Origin: Roseomonas sp. 18066
GTDB taxonomy: Bacteria; Pseudomonadota; Alphaproteobacteria; Acetobacterales; Acetobacteraceae
NCBI RefSeq assembly: GCF_902706185.1
Contig: NZ_CACSJM010000059.1
Location: forward strand, 1 to 34,611
Direction: 5' to 3'
Length of the DNA: 34,611 nt
Part shown: one piece after another, positions 25,032-32,283 of the stretch
Numbering within the stretch: the stretch's first letter is position 1
Layout of the letters: each line of letters begins with the position of its first letter
Made by a program: the position numbers and the translations under genes
The notes under the pieces: model-generated
The model's database searches: none
What the model was told of the DNA's origin: nothing
The model's input: the letters and a program-made list of their open reading frames with translations, nothing else

Positions 25032-25619
25032 TCAGGGCGCCGTCATATAGGCGGTCGCCCAGAGCGCGAAATTGCCGTCCCGCACCACGCGCACCAGGGG
25101 GAAGCCGGCGGCGCGCAGCCCGGCTTCCAGGGTGCGGGCGGTGAAGCCGGTGTTGTGCGCCATGTAGTGGTTGCCCTGGGCCAGCGCGCTGTTCAGCCCG
25201 TAGAGCATGTCGAGCGGCGTGATCGGCCCGGCCGGCGAGACATAGGCCGCGTCGCCCAGCTTGTCGGCGGCGACCAGCGCCGCGATCTGCTGCAGGTCGG
25301 GCATGGTCATCAGCGCGAAGCCGCCGGGCTTGAGCACGCGGCGGAACTCGGCGAAGGCGGCCGGCACCTCATGCGGGTAGAGGTGCTCGAGATTGTGCGA
25401 GGACCAGACCGCGTCGGCCGAGGCCGAGGCCACGGCGCTCATGTCGGTGATCGAGGCGATGATGTCGGGCGCGACCGAGGGGTCGATGTCCAGCCGCACC
25501 TCCTGCCAGGCGCCGGCCGGGAAGAAGGCGGGCGGCAGCTTGTCGGGGCTGGCCGGGCCGCAGCCGACATGCAGCACGGTGCGGGGCGCGGTGTCGGCCG
25601 GGGTCTGGGCTTCGGTCAT
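25032..25619 (-). CDS. Class I SAM-dependent methyltransferase
   Basis: 195 residues. Motif I is VLHVGCGPASPDKLPP near residues 15-30, the second acidic motif is EVRLDIDPSVAPDII, and SSHNLEHLYPHEVPAAFAEF followed by RRVLKPGGFALMTMPD is the methyltransferase 11-type pattern. It is a small cytoplasmic enzyme that uses S-adenosylmethionine; related proteins often work on lipids, glycans or polyketides. It follows the FkbM gene by 97 bases on the same strand and may belong to the repeat-protein transcript. The substrate is unknown; modification of the repeat protein or of a surface glycan is an inference from context. Confidence 0.88.
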   Translation of the reverse strand: MTEAQTPADTAPRTVLHVGCGPASPDKLPPAFFPAGAWQEVRLDIDPSVAPDIIASITDMSAVASASADAVWSSHNLEHLYPHEVPAAFAEFRRVLKPGGFALMTMPDLQQIAALVAADKLGDAAYVSPAGPITPLDMLYGLNSALAQGNHYMAHNTGFTARTLEAGLRAAGFPLVRVVRDGNFALWATAYMTAP

Positions 25620-25716
25620 GGTCCGGCTTCCGGAGAGAGGTCGAGAAAGGCGCAGGGTGGACGCGGCGGCCGGGCGGCGTCCAGCCCCCCTGCCCCCGTT
25701 CCTTCAGGCGGCCATG

Positions 25717-26586
25717 TCAGGCAGTTTGGGGGACCGCCCGCGGCGCCGCCTGCAGCGCGGTGAAATAGGTCGCGGCCAGGCTGCCGGCATGGCGGCGGTC
25801 ATGCTCGCCCAGCAGGTGCATCGCCAGGTCATAGGACTGGTAGCAATCGTGCAGGATGGCGGCCATGGCCAGCAGCTGGTGGTCGGACAGGCTGGCCGGC
25901 CGGGTGAAGTCGCGCACGAACAGCCCGTCGGCCCAGACCAGCTGCGACAGGCCGGCATAGATGTTCTGGTCGACCAGCATCGGCCGGATGGTGCGGCTGA
26001 CCACCGGGAAGAAGCGGTGGAAGACGAAGCCATGGCCGCGCAGGAACCGCTCGACATCGCCGAACAGCGGCTGGTCCTTGTAGAGCGGCAGGAACTCGAC
26101 CTCGGCCTGGATCACCGAGGCCTGGGCCAGCCGGTCGGTGGCGTTCTGCAGCACCATCAGCTCGGCGCCCTGGATGTCGAGCTTCAGCAGGTCGGCGCCG
26201 GCGGTCTCGGGCACGTCGTCGAGGCGGACGGTGTCGATCTCCTCCCGCCCCAGCACCGTGCCCCAGTCCGGGAAGCCGTGGAACAGCCCCAGGATCGCCG
26301 GATCCGGCTCCAGCAGCGAGGTCATGCCCGGCGCCTGGCAGATCTTCAGCGTGTGCCGCCGGCCATCGCCCACCGCATGCGGGAAATAGCGCTCCAGCGG
26401 CGAGCGGCGCTGCTCCAGCACCGCCAGCGCGTCCGGATTGGGCTCGAAGCCCACCACCTCGGCCGCCCCCCGCCGCAGCATCCCGGCATAGGGCGGGTCG
26501 CTGTCGATCGGATTGGCGCCGATATCGACGACCTTGACCCTGAGGCCGAGGCCCGACAGGTCGTTGAAGCTGGCGGCCTCGCTCAT
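25717..26586 (-). CDS. FkbM family methyltransferase
   Basis: 289 residues. The FkbM (Methyltransf_21) pattern is clear: KVVDIGANPIDSDPPYAGML as the SAM-binding motif, VGFEPNPDALAVLEQ, SLLEPDPAIL, and LLKLDIQGAELMVLQNA in the middle, with a C-terminal helical part (FVFHRFFPVVSRTIRP, then LSDHQLLAMAAILHDCYQSY). FkbM enzymes methylate hydroxyl groups on sugars or polyketides, and in bacteria are common in glycan and surface-polysaccharide loci. ATG 26586 has AAGGG eight bases upstream. It starts 79 bases after the end of the giant repeat gene, so co-transcription is likely. Confidence 0.92.
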   Translation of the reverse strand: MSEAASFNDLSGLGLRVKVVDIGANPIDSDPPYAGMLRRGAAEVVGFEPNPDALAVLEQRRSPLERYFPHAVGDGRRHTLKICQAPGMTSLLEPDPAILGLFHGFPDWGTVLGREEIDTVRLDDVPETAGADLLKLDIQGAELMVLQNATDRLAQASVIQAEVEFLPLYKDQPLFGDVERFLRGHGFVFHRFFPVVSRTIRPMLVDQNIYAGLSQLVWADGLFVRDFTRPASLSDHQLLAMAAILHDCYQSYDLAMHLLGEHDRRHAGSLAATYFTALQAAPRAVPQTA

Positions 26587-26665
26587 CCCCGGCCCTTCCC
26601 TGGCACCACGGCAGACAGAACCATCGCCCACCGCCGCGGGTTGCGGCGGCGGGCGGCGAGAACCC

Positions 26666-29600
26666 TCAGAGGAAGAGGGCGCTCACCTGGTTGTTGTCCA
26701 TCGCACCGATCTGCGTCGAGGTGAAGGCCGCCACCTGGGTGTCGGTCAGCGCCGCGATGTCGGAGGTCTCGAGGCCGGTGATCTGCGTCGTGGTCAGCGC
26801 CGCCAGCTGGCCGGTGGTGAAGCCGCCCATCTGCGTCGTGGTCAGCGCGGTCACCGCCGTGCTGGTCAGCGCCGTCACCTGGGTGGTGGACAGGCTGCCG
26901 ATCAGCTCGGTGCCGAGCCCGCTGACCTGGGTGGTGCTCAGCGCCGCCAGGCCCGTGGTGGTCAGGCCGACGACCTGGCCGGTGGTCAGGGCGTTCAGCT
27001 GCGTCACCGTCAGGCTGCCGAGCTGGGTGGTGCTGAGCACGGCGATGTCGCTGGTCTCCAAGCCCCGGATCTGGCCGGTGGCCAGGCCGCGCAGCTGCGT
27101 CGTGGTCAGCGCCGAGACCTGGGTGGTGGTCAGCGCCGCCACCTGGCCCGAGGTCAGGCCCTTGACCTGCGTCGTGGTCAGCACGGCCAGGTCGGTGGTC
27201 TCCATCGCCTGCAGCTGGGTGTTGGTCAGCCCGGCCAGCTGGGTCGAGGTGAAGCCCGCCATCTGCGTCGTGGTCAGCGCCACCAGGTCGGTGGTCTCGA
27301 GGCCGCGCAGCTGCGCCGTGCTCAGCACCGCGATCTGCGTCGTGGTCAGGCCGCCCACCTGGGTGGTGGTCAGCGCGCCCACCTGGGTCGAGGTGAAGCC
27401 GACCACCTGGGCCGAGTTCAGCGAGCCGACCTGGGTCGAGGACAGCGCCACCAGCTGGGTGGTGGTGATCGCCGCCACCTGCGCCGTGGTCAGGCCGCGC
27501 AGCTGGGTGGTGCTGAGCTGCTGCAGGTCGGTGGTCTCGAAGGCGACGACCTGGGTCGTGGTCAGGGCGCTGATCTGCGCCGAGCCGAGGCCCGGGATCT
27601 GCGTCGTGGTCAGCGCCGCGATGTCGGTGGTGTCGATCGCCTTGACCTGCGCCGCCGTCAGGCTGCCCAGCTGGGTGGTGGTCAGCGCGGTGACCTGGGT
27701 CGAGGTCAGCGCGGTCACCTGGGTCGCCGTCAGGCCACGCAGCTGCGCGGTGGTCAGCGCGGCCAGGTCAGTGGTCTCGACCGCGACCAGCTGGGCGGTG
27801 CTGAGCGCGGCCAGCTGGCCGGAGCTCAGGCCGATGATCTGGCTGGTGGCGAGCGCCGCGATGTCGGAGGTCTCCAGCCCCTTCACCTGCGCCGTGGTCA
27901 GGGCGCCGAGCTGGCTGGAGGACAGGCCGGGCAGCTGGGTCGTGGTCAGCGCCGCCACCTGGGCGGTGGTCAGCCCCTGCAGCTGGGTGCTGGTCAGCGC
28001 GGCCAGCTGGGTGGTGGTCACCGCCTCGACCTGGGTCGTGGTCAGCGCGCCGAGCTGCGCCGAGCTCAGCCCGCGGATCTGCGTGGTGGTCAGCACCGCG
28101 AGGTCGGTGGTGTCGAAGCCGCGCACCTGCGCCGTGGTCAGCGCGGCCACCTGGGCGGTCGACAGGCTGCCCACCTGGGTGGTGGTCAGCGCCGCGACCT
28201 GGGTGGTGGTCAGGCCCTTGACCTGCGCCGTGGTCAGCGCCGCCACCTGGGTGGTGGTGATGGCGCCGAGCTGCGTCGTGGTCAGCGCGCCGATCTGGCT
28301 GGAGGTCAGGCCGCGCACCTGCGTGGTGTTCAGCACCGCGACATCGGTCGATTCCAGCGCCGACACCTGGGCATTGCTGAGCGCCGCCAGCTGGGCGGTG
28401 GTCAGGCCCAGGATCTGCGTCGTGGTCAGCGCCACCAGGTCGGTGGTCTCGAGCCCGCGCACCTGGCTGGTCGACAGCGAGGCCAGCTGGCTGGTCGACA
28501 GCGCGGCCACCTGGGTGGTCGACAGCGCGCCCACCTGGGTCGTGGTCAGGCCGCCCAGCTGCGTGCTGGTCAGCGAGGCCACCTGGGTGGTGGTGATGGC
28601 GTCCAGCTGCGTCGTGGTCAGGGCGCCGATCTGGCTGGCCAGCAGGCCGCGGATCTGGGTGGTGTTCAGCACCGCCAGGTCGCTGGTCTCAAGCCCGCGC
28701 AGCTGCGTGGTCGACAGCACGCCCAGCTGCGGCGCGGTCAGGCCGGCCATCTGCGTCGTGGTCAGCGCGGCGAGGTCGGTGGTGGTGAAGCCCTGGACCT
28801 GGCCGGTGCTCAGCGAGGCCAGCTGCGTCGTGGTGACGGCCGACAGCTGCGTCGTGGTCAGCGCCGCCACCTGGGCGGTGGTCAGGCCCTTCAGCTGGGC
28901 GGTGGTCAGCACGCCCACATCGGTCGATTCCAGCGCCACGAACTGCGCCGTGGTCAGCGCCGCCAGCTGCGCCGAGCCGAGGCCCGCCATCTGCGTCGTC
29001 GTCAGGGCGGCGAGGTCGGTGGTCTCGAAGCCCAGCATCTGCGCCGTGGTGAAGGCGCCGATCTGGGTGGTGCTCAGCGCGCCCACCTGGGTGGTGCTCA
29101 GCAGGCCGATCTGAACCGGCGCGAAGCCCTTCAGCTGGGTGACGCTCAGCCCGCCGATCTGCGTCGTGGTCAGCGCCTGGACATGGGCCGGGCCGAAGCC
29201 CGCGATCTGGCTGGAGGACAGGCCGCGCAGCTGCGTCGTGGTCAGCGCCGCCAGGTCGGTGGTCTCGAGGAAGCGGATCTGCACCGTCGACAGCCCGCTG
29301 ACCTGGGTCGAGGTCAGGCCGCCGATCTGCGTCGTCGACAGCGCCACCACCTGGGTGGTGTTCAGCCCGGCCAGCTGGCCGGTGGTCAGCCCGCCCACCT
29401 GGGTCGAGGTCAGCGCGCCCAGCTGCGTCGTGGTGATCGCGCCGATCTGGGTCGAGGTCAGGCCGCGCAGCTGCGCCGTGCCGAGGACCGCCAGGTCGGT
29501 CGATTCGATGCCGACCAGCTGCGTCGTGGTCAGCGAGGCCAGCTGGGTCGAGGTCAGCCCGGCCATCTGCGTCGTGGTCAGGGCGACCAAATCGGTGGTG

Positions 29601-31759
29601 TCGAAGCCGCGGATCTGCCCGGTCGACAGGCCGGCGATCTGGCTGGTGGCCAGCGCCACGACCTGGGTCGTGGTCAGCGAGGCGACCTGGGTCGAGGTGA
29701 AGCCGGCGACCTGGGTGGTGGTCAGCCCGGCGACCTGCGTCGTGGTCAGCGCGGCGACCTGCGTCGTGGTCAGCCCCGCCAGCTGGCTGGAGACCAGGCC
29801 GCGGATCTGGCTGGTGCCGAGGACGGCGAGGTCGGTGGTCTCCAGCGCGCGCAGCTGGGTCGAGCTCAGCCCGCCGAGCTGGCCCGAGGTCAGCCCCGCC
29901 ATCTGCGTCGTGGTCAGCGCGACGAGGTCGGTGGTCTCGAAGCCCTTCACCTGGGCGGTGGACAGGCCCGCCAGCTGCGTCGTCGTCAGCGCCACGACCT
30001 GGGTCGTGGTCAGCCCGGCAACCTGGCCCGAGGTCAGGCCGCGCAGCTGCGTCGTGGTCAGCACCGCGAGGTCGGTCGATTCGAGGCCGGCCATCTGCGT
30101 CGTGGTCAGCGCCGCCAGCTGGGCCGAGGTCAGCCCGGCCATCTGCGTGGTCGTCAGCGCGGCGAGGTCGGTGGTCTCGAGGCCGCGCAGCTGCGCGGTC
30201 GTCAGGGCGCCGAGCTGGCCGGTGGCCAGCGCCACCACCTGGGTGGTGTCGAGCGCGCCCACCTGGGTCGAGGTCAGCGCCGCGACCTGGGTGTTGGTCA
30301 GCGCGCGCACCTGCGTCGTGGTCACGGCGCCGAGCTGCGTCGTGCTGAGCGCCGCCAGCTGCAGGCCGGTCAGGCCGCGCAGCTGGGTGGTGCTCAGCGA
30401 GGCGATGTCGCTGGTCTCGAGCGCGCGGACCTGCGCCGTGCTCAGCACGCCGAGCTGCGAGGAGGACAGGCCGCCGATCTGGGTGGTGTCGAGCGCGACC
30501 AGCTGCGTCGTGGTCAGCCCCAGCAGCTGCTGCGTCGACAGCCCGCCGATCTGCGTCGTCGTCAGCGCGCCCAGCTGCGTCGTGGTCAGCGCGGCGACCT
30601 GGGTCGAGGCCAGGCCGCGCAGCTGCGTCGTGCGCAGCACCGCGACATCGGTCGATTCGAGGGCGGCGAGCTGCGTCGTGGTCAGCGCGCCGAGCTGGCC
30701 GGAGGTCAGGCCGATCACCTGGGTGGTGGTCAGCGCGGCGAGGTCGGTGGTCTCGAGCCCGCGCACCTGCGCGGTGGTCAGCGCCGCGAGCTGGGTGGTG
30801 CCCAGGCCCACGATCTGCGTGGTGTCGAGGGCGGCCAGCTGCGTCGTGGTGAAGCCCACCACCTGGCTGGTCGCCAGGCTGGCCAGCTGCGTCGTGGTCA
30901 GCGCGTCGACCTGGGTGGTGGTCAGCGAGGCCAGCTGGCTGGAGGACAGGCCGCGCAGCTGCGCGGTGCCGAGGACGGCGAGGTCGGTGCTCTCGATGCC
31001 GCGCAGCTGCGTCGTGGTCAGCGCCGCCAGCTGGGCCGAGCCCAGGCCCGCCATCTGCGTCGTGGTCAGCGCCGCGAGGTCGGTGGTCTCCAGGCCCTTG
31101 ACCTGGCCGGCGGCCAGGCTGGCCAGCTGCGTCGTGGTCAGCGCGCCCACCTGGGTGGTGGTCAGCGCGGCCAGCTGGCTGCTGGTCAGGCCCTTGATCT
31201 GGGTGACGGTCAGCACGCCGACATCGGTCGATTCGAGGGCGGCGAACTGCGTCGTGGTCAGCGCGCCGAGCTGCGCCGAGCTCAGCCCCAGCACCTGGGT
31301 CGTGGTCAGCGCCGCGAGGTCGGTGGTGTCGAAGCCACGCACCTGGCTGGTCGACAGGCTGGCCAGCTGCGTCGTGGTCAGGCTGGTGACCTGGGCGGTG
31401 TCGAGCGCGCCGATCTGGGTGCTGGTCAGCCCCTTCACCTGCGTCGCCGACAGGCTGCGCACCTGGGTCGTGGTGACCGCGCCGAGCTGCGTCGTGGTCA
31501 GCGCCGCCAGCTGGCTGGAGGCCAGGCCGCGCAGCTGCGTGGTGCTGAGCACGCCGACATCGGTCGATTCGAGGGCGGCCACCTGGGTGGTCTGCAGCGC
31601 CGCGAGCTGCAGCGTGGACAGCACGCCGATCTGCGTCGTCGTCAGCGCCGCCAGCTGCGTCGCCGCCAGGCTGCGGATGTCGCTGGTCTTCAGCGCCGCG
31701 ATGGCGGTGGTGGACAGGCCTGCGATCTGGGTGGTGTTGAGGGAGCCGATGACAGCCAT
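26666..31759 (-). CDS. Giant octapeptide-repeat protein, probable type I secretion substrate
   Basis: 1,697 residues: six residues (MAVIGS), then 211 octapeptides without a single insertion or deletion, then LFL. The consensus is L-T-T-T-Q-(V/L/I)-A-(A/G). Position 5 is Q in 175 units, D in 31 and something else in five. There is no Cys, Trp or Tyr, one His and very few Pro. D-type units read like LETTDLAA or LESTDVAV, and their positions repeat every 48 units. Lys/Arg occur mostly at position 7 of units next to D-type units. No Sec signal, membrane segment or RTX calcium nonapeptide is present; the short hydrophobic end ALFL fits an uncleaved C-terminal type I secretion signal. The fold is probably a solenoid, beta-helical or short-helical. 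Similar L-T-T-x-Q repeats occur in proteins loosely named 'beta strand repeat' or 'heme utilization'; function is unknown. AAGG precedes ATG 31759. It is divergent from a type I secretion transporter. Confidence 0.88.
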   Translation of the reverse strand: MAVIGSLNTTQIAGLSTTAIAALKTSDIRSLAATQLAALTTTQIGVLSTLQLAALQTTQVAALESTDVGVLSTTQLRGLASSQLAALTTTQLGAVTTTQVRSLSATQVKGLTSTQIGALDTAQVTSLTTTQLASLSTSQVRGFDTTDLAALTTTQVLGLSSAQLGALTTTQFAALESTDVGVLTVTQIKGLTSSQLAALTTTQVGALTTTQLASLAAGQVKGLETTDLAALTTTQMAGLGSAQLAALTTTQLRGIESTDLAVLGTAQLRGLSSSQLASLTTTQVDALTTTQLASLATSQVVGFTTTQLAALDTTQIVGLGTTQLAALTTAQVRGLETTDLAALTTTQVIGLTSGQLGALTTTQLAALESTDVAVLRTTQLRGLASTQVAALTTTQLGALTTTQIGGLSTQQLLGLTTTQLVALDTTQIGGLSSSQLGVLSTAQVRALETSDIASLSTTQLRGLTGLQLAALSTTQLGAVTTTQVRALTNTQVAALTSTQVGALDTTQVVALATGQLGALTTAQLRGLETTDLAALTTTQMAGLTSAQLAALTTTQMAGLESTDLAVLTTTQLRGLTSGQVAGLTTTQVVALTTTQLAGLSTAQVKGFETTDLVALTTTQMAGLTSGQLGGLSSTQLRALETTDLAVLGTSQIRGLVSSQLAGLTTTQVAALTTTQVAGLTTTQVAGFTSTQVASLTTTQVVALATSQIAGLSTGQIRGFDTTDLVALTTTQMAGLTSTQLASLTTTQLVGIESTDLAVLGTAQLRGLTSTQIGAITTTQLGALTSTQVGGLTTGQLAGLNTTQVVALSTTQIGGLTSTQVSGLSTVQIRFLETTDLAALTTTQLRGLSSSQIAGFGPAHVQALTTTQIGGLSVTQLKGFAPVQIGLLSTTQVGALSTTQIGAFTTAQMLGFETTDLAALTTTQMAGLGSAQLAALTTAQFVALESTDVGVLTTAQLKGLTTAQVAALTTTQLSAVTTTQLASLSTGQVQGFTTTDLAALTTTQMAGLTAPQLGVLSTTQLRGLETSDLAVLNTTQIRGLLASQIGALTTTQLDAITTTQVASLTSTQLGGLTTTQVGALSTTQVAALSTSQLASLSTSQVRGLETTDLVALTTTQILGLTTAQLAALSNAQVSALESTDVAVLNTTQVRGLTSSQIGALTTTQLGAITTTQVAALTTAQVKGLTTTQVAALTTTQVGSLSTAQVAALTTAQVRGFDTTDLAVLTTTQIRGLSSAQLGALTTTQVEAVTTTQLAALTSTQLQGLTTAQVAALTTTQLPGLSSSQLGALTTAQVKGLETSDIAALATSQIIGLSSGQLAALSTAQLVAVETTDLAALTTAQLRGLTATQVTALTSTQVTALTTTQLGSLTAAQVKAIDTTDIAALTTTQIPGLGSAQISALTTTQVVAFETTDLQQLSTTQLRGLTTAQVAAITTTQLVALSSTQVGSLNSAQVVGFTSTQVGALTTTQVGGLTTTQIAVLSTAQLRGLETTDLVALTTTQMAGFTSTQLAGLTNTQLQAMETTDLAVLTTTQVKGLTSGQVAALTTTQVSALTTTQLRGLATGQIRGLETSDIAVLSTTQLGSLTVTQLNALTTGQVVGLTTTGLAALSTTQVSGLGTELIGSLSTTQVTALTSTAVTALTTTQMGGFTTGQLAALTTTQITGLETSDIAALTDTQVAAFTSTQIGAMDNNQVSALFL
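26678..31741. repeat. Array of 211 tandem 24-bp units
   Basis: The whole coding region of the giant protein is a 24-bp tandem array of 211 units. Unit k (k=1 nearest the gene start) begins at 31741-24(k-1) on the minus strand. On the plus strand units read like CAGCTGCGTCGTGGTCAGCG. Because 24 is a multiple of three and stop codons are absent from the common unit, long frames stay open on the other strand as well; these are side effects. Confidence 0.95.
26726..31333. repeat. Four 1,152-bp higher-order repeats (48 units each)
   Basis: Units 18-65, 66-113, 114-161 and 162-209 align with one another, at 30182-31333, 29030-30181, 27878-29029 and 26726-27877. In the first three, aspartate-type units fall exactly at offsets 0, 4, 10, 14, 24, 28 and 38. 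In the fourth the first six match, then one falls at 34 instead of 38. Within each, a 24-unit half-period (576 bp) is visible. Copies are diverged, not identical. Confidence 0.85.
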
Positions 31760-32283
31760 GGTCTCTGACCTTCGCGCCGAGTTTTTCTGGGGGGGAGTCG
31801 TTTAGGCGGCAGCAGGACCGCCCGCGGGGCGGGCAGCGTGACGGCCATGGTCAGAGATGCCTGGTCCAGGCATCGGCCAGCCGGCAGCCTCGAAGGACCT
31901 GGGGGCGCGGGAATCGGGGTGGCACGCCGGGAAGGGCGTCTGCAAAGCCGGCATCAGCGGATGCCAGGCGGTCTGCGACAGACCGTGCTGCAACGGGGCC
32001 ACGAGTTTCTCCACATGCCCGCCCAGGTTTTTCGGGACTGATCCGGCCGGATTCTTCAGCCGCTTTGGAACGCACCCCCTCGCCAGCGGCGCAGGAGGTC
32101 AGGTGACCGGCCGGGGCCTTTTGACCCGGTCGACCTGCCCGGGCGCACCATCTGGTCAGAACGTTAACGGCAAGTGAACCAGGGCCGGGCTTCTTCGCGG
32201 CCTCGCAACGGTCGCGCCTTCCGGCTGTTATCGCACGCTTTTTCGGAAGCGGCGCCGGCCGTCGCGCGAGAGCGGAATGGTTA
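31760..32283. other. 524-bp divergent intergenic region
   Basis: The region separates the giant repeat gene from the secretion transporter gene and must contain promoters for both. It includes a 12-bp perfect palindrome ATCCGGCCGGAT at 32041-32052 and a slightly AT-richer patch near 32155-32180 (CAGAACGTTAACGGCAAGTG). No convincing -35/-10 pair, small gene or RNA could be identified. Confidence 0.5.

Noticed and set aside
26678..31741. CRISPR array
   Set aside because: Units are contiguous 24-bp coding repeats without unique spacers.
26666..31759. RTX toxin or adhesin
   Set aside because: No GGxGxDxxx nonapeptides occur. The unit is eight residues long and Thr/Gln-rich, so only the secretion route, not the fold, resembles RTX proteins.
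26513..31805. Very long open frames on the plus strand across the repeat gene (about 5.2 kb, 2.4 kb and 2.7 kb)
   Set aside because: They are the antisense of the 24-bp array. The period is a multiple of three and the common unit contains no stop in these frames, so they stay open automatically. Their products (RRGQ/LGGG- or VVVSA-type repeats) have no sensible composition, and the minus-strand frame alone has structured octapeptides, a clean start and a ribosome binding site.
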